DNA of 64,000 bases from NCBI GenBank assembly GCA_019137195.1, contig JAGVSR010000087.1:118724-182723 (forward strand), given 5' to 3'. This DNA comes from Alphaproteobacteria bacterium. GTDB taxonomy: Bacteria; Pseudomonadota; Alphaproteobacteria; Rhizobiales; Hyphomicrobiaceae. The translations under genes were made by a program, and so were the position numbers. The notes below the pieces were generated by a model, which worked only from the letters and a program-made list of their open reading frames with translations, was not told the DNA's origin and did not search any database. Below, piece by piece: positions 63,822 through 64,000 of this stretch (positions are counted from its first letter, which is position 1; every line of letters begins with the position of its first letter).

Positions 63822-64000
63822 CTAAGGACGGGGTGCGTAAAAAGCCCTCTCTTTCATTATTTCACTCCATCTCGTTTTCATTCTCTGCAATAAGCAAGTC
63901 ATATCGGCATTGAAGGCGTTGCGCTCCTTGAGCCACTCTCGTTGATCTCGCTGAAATTGATGTTTTTTATTGGGCGGCATGCCTTTTATGGCTTCAAAAT
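63822..64000 (-). CDS. C-terminal part of an LprI/DUF1311-like protein (5' end outside window)
   Basis: The frame is open from the right edge to TAG at 63822-63824. The visible 58 residues contain FQRDQREWLKERNAFNADMTCLLQRMKTRW, which follows the LprI-like pattern (QRxWLxxRNxC...CL...Y/R). Proteins of this type are exported and include a lysozyme inhibitor. One usual Cys is replaced by Phe (NAFNAD). Too short for certainty, and the gene could belong to the decayed end of the island. Confidence 0.4.
   Translation of the reverse strand, partial: FEAIKGMPPNKKHQFQRDQREWLKERNAFNADMTCLLQRMKTRWSEIMKERAFYAPRP

Noticed and set aside
63800..63835. Possible tRNA T-loop (GGTTCGAAT)
   Set aside because: The flanking bases do not form a T-stem and there is no acceptor or D-arm around it.
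1..64000. CRISPR array or complete insertion sequence
   Set aside because: No regularly spaced direct repeats and no transposase ORF with terminal inverted repeats were found by eye on either strand.

Overview
The window is high-G+C DNA with densely packed genes. The gene set points to an alphaproteobacterium of the order Hyphomicrobiales (Rhizobiales). Supporting features are a bolA / J-domain / cobS / cobT block, an ispB - DUF2007 - trmN6 block, an xerD - aroK - aroB - CNNM/CBS block, TIGR02281 aspartic proteases, a phasin and a cobalamin economy (CobS, CobT, EutBC, a B12-binding radical SAM enzyme). The genus cannot be read from the sequence.

Layout. 1-5.5 kb: FtsX-type ABC exporter (permease cut by the window edge, plus ATPase), then an XRE regulator divergent from a BchE-family B12/radical-SAM protein. 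5.6-11.4 kb: bolA, J-domain protein, cobaltochelatase cobS and cobT, phytase-like protein. 11.4-14.3 kb: rsmB, htpX and, divergently, a DUF1674 (SdhAF4-like) gene. 14.6-19.7 kb: TadG-like vWA protein, extensin-like peptidase and two Aap-type amino-acid ABC permeases with no binding protein or ATPase beside them. 19.7-23.2 kb: purH and heparinase-like gene. 23.2-28.9 kb: ethanolamine ammonia-lyase eutBC, a convergent APC permease and a phasin. 29.2-33.4 kb: trmN6, DUF2007, ispB, ispE, accA. 33.6-40.9 kb: FkbM methyltransferase, xerD with a coupled 48-aa membrane protein, aroK, aroB, CNNM/CBS protein, GINT1-like glycosyltransferase. 41-44.4 kb: two tandem copies of a divergent marR/araC pair. 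44.4-52.7 kb: phosphomannomutase, two retropepsin-like proteases, DUF1289, histidine kinase, nuclease, MBL-fold hydrolase, TIGR01244 phosphatase-like protein, Lrp regulator, lipoprotein.

53.05 kb to the right edge looks like an integrated element. It opens with a 3' fragment of tRNA-Thr(CGT), the likely att site. A tyrosine recombinase preceded by inverted and direct repeats follows. Its cargo is a leftward redox cluster: a monohaem cytochrome c and flavocytochrome-c/sulfide-dehydrogenase flavoprotein, a Cys-rich periplasmic protein, a four-helix membrane protein, a cytochrome b fused to a dihaem cytochrome c, a DUF1924/SHP haem protein, a separate dihaem cytochrome c, a DnrO-like protein and a second cytochrome b. 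The last 1.6 kb is more A+T-rich and holds broken genes. If the att reading is right, the intact tRNA-Thr and the other element end lie beyond base 64000.

How genes combine. The island cluster reads as a periplasmic electron-transfer chain from a sulfur-type flavocytochrome to membrane cytochromes b and the SHP/DHC pair. The eut region combines ethanolamine cleavage with a probable uptake permease and a shared upstream sequence motif. The rest is mostly housekeeping with conserved order. The two points where that order seems disturbed are the segment between htpX/rsmB and purH, and the 5' end of aapM.
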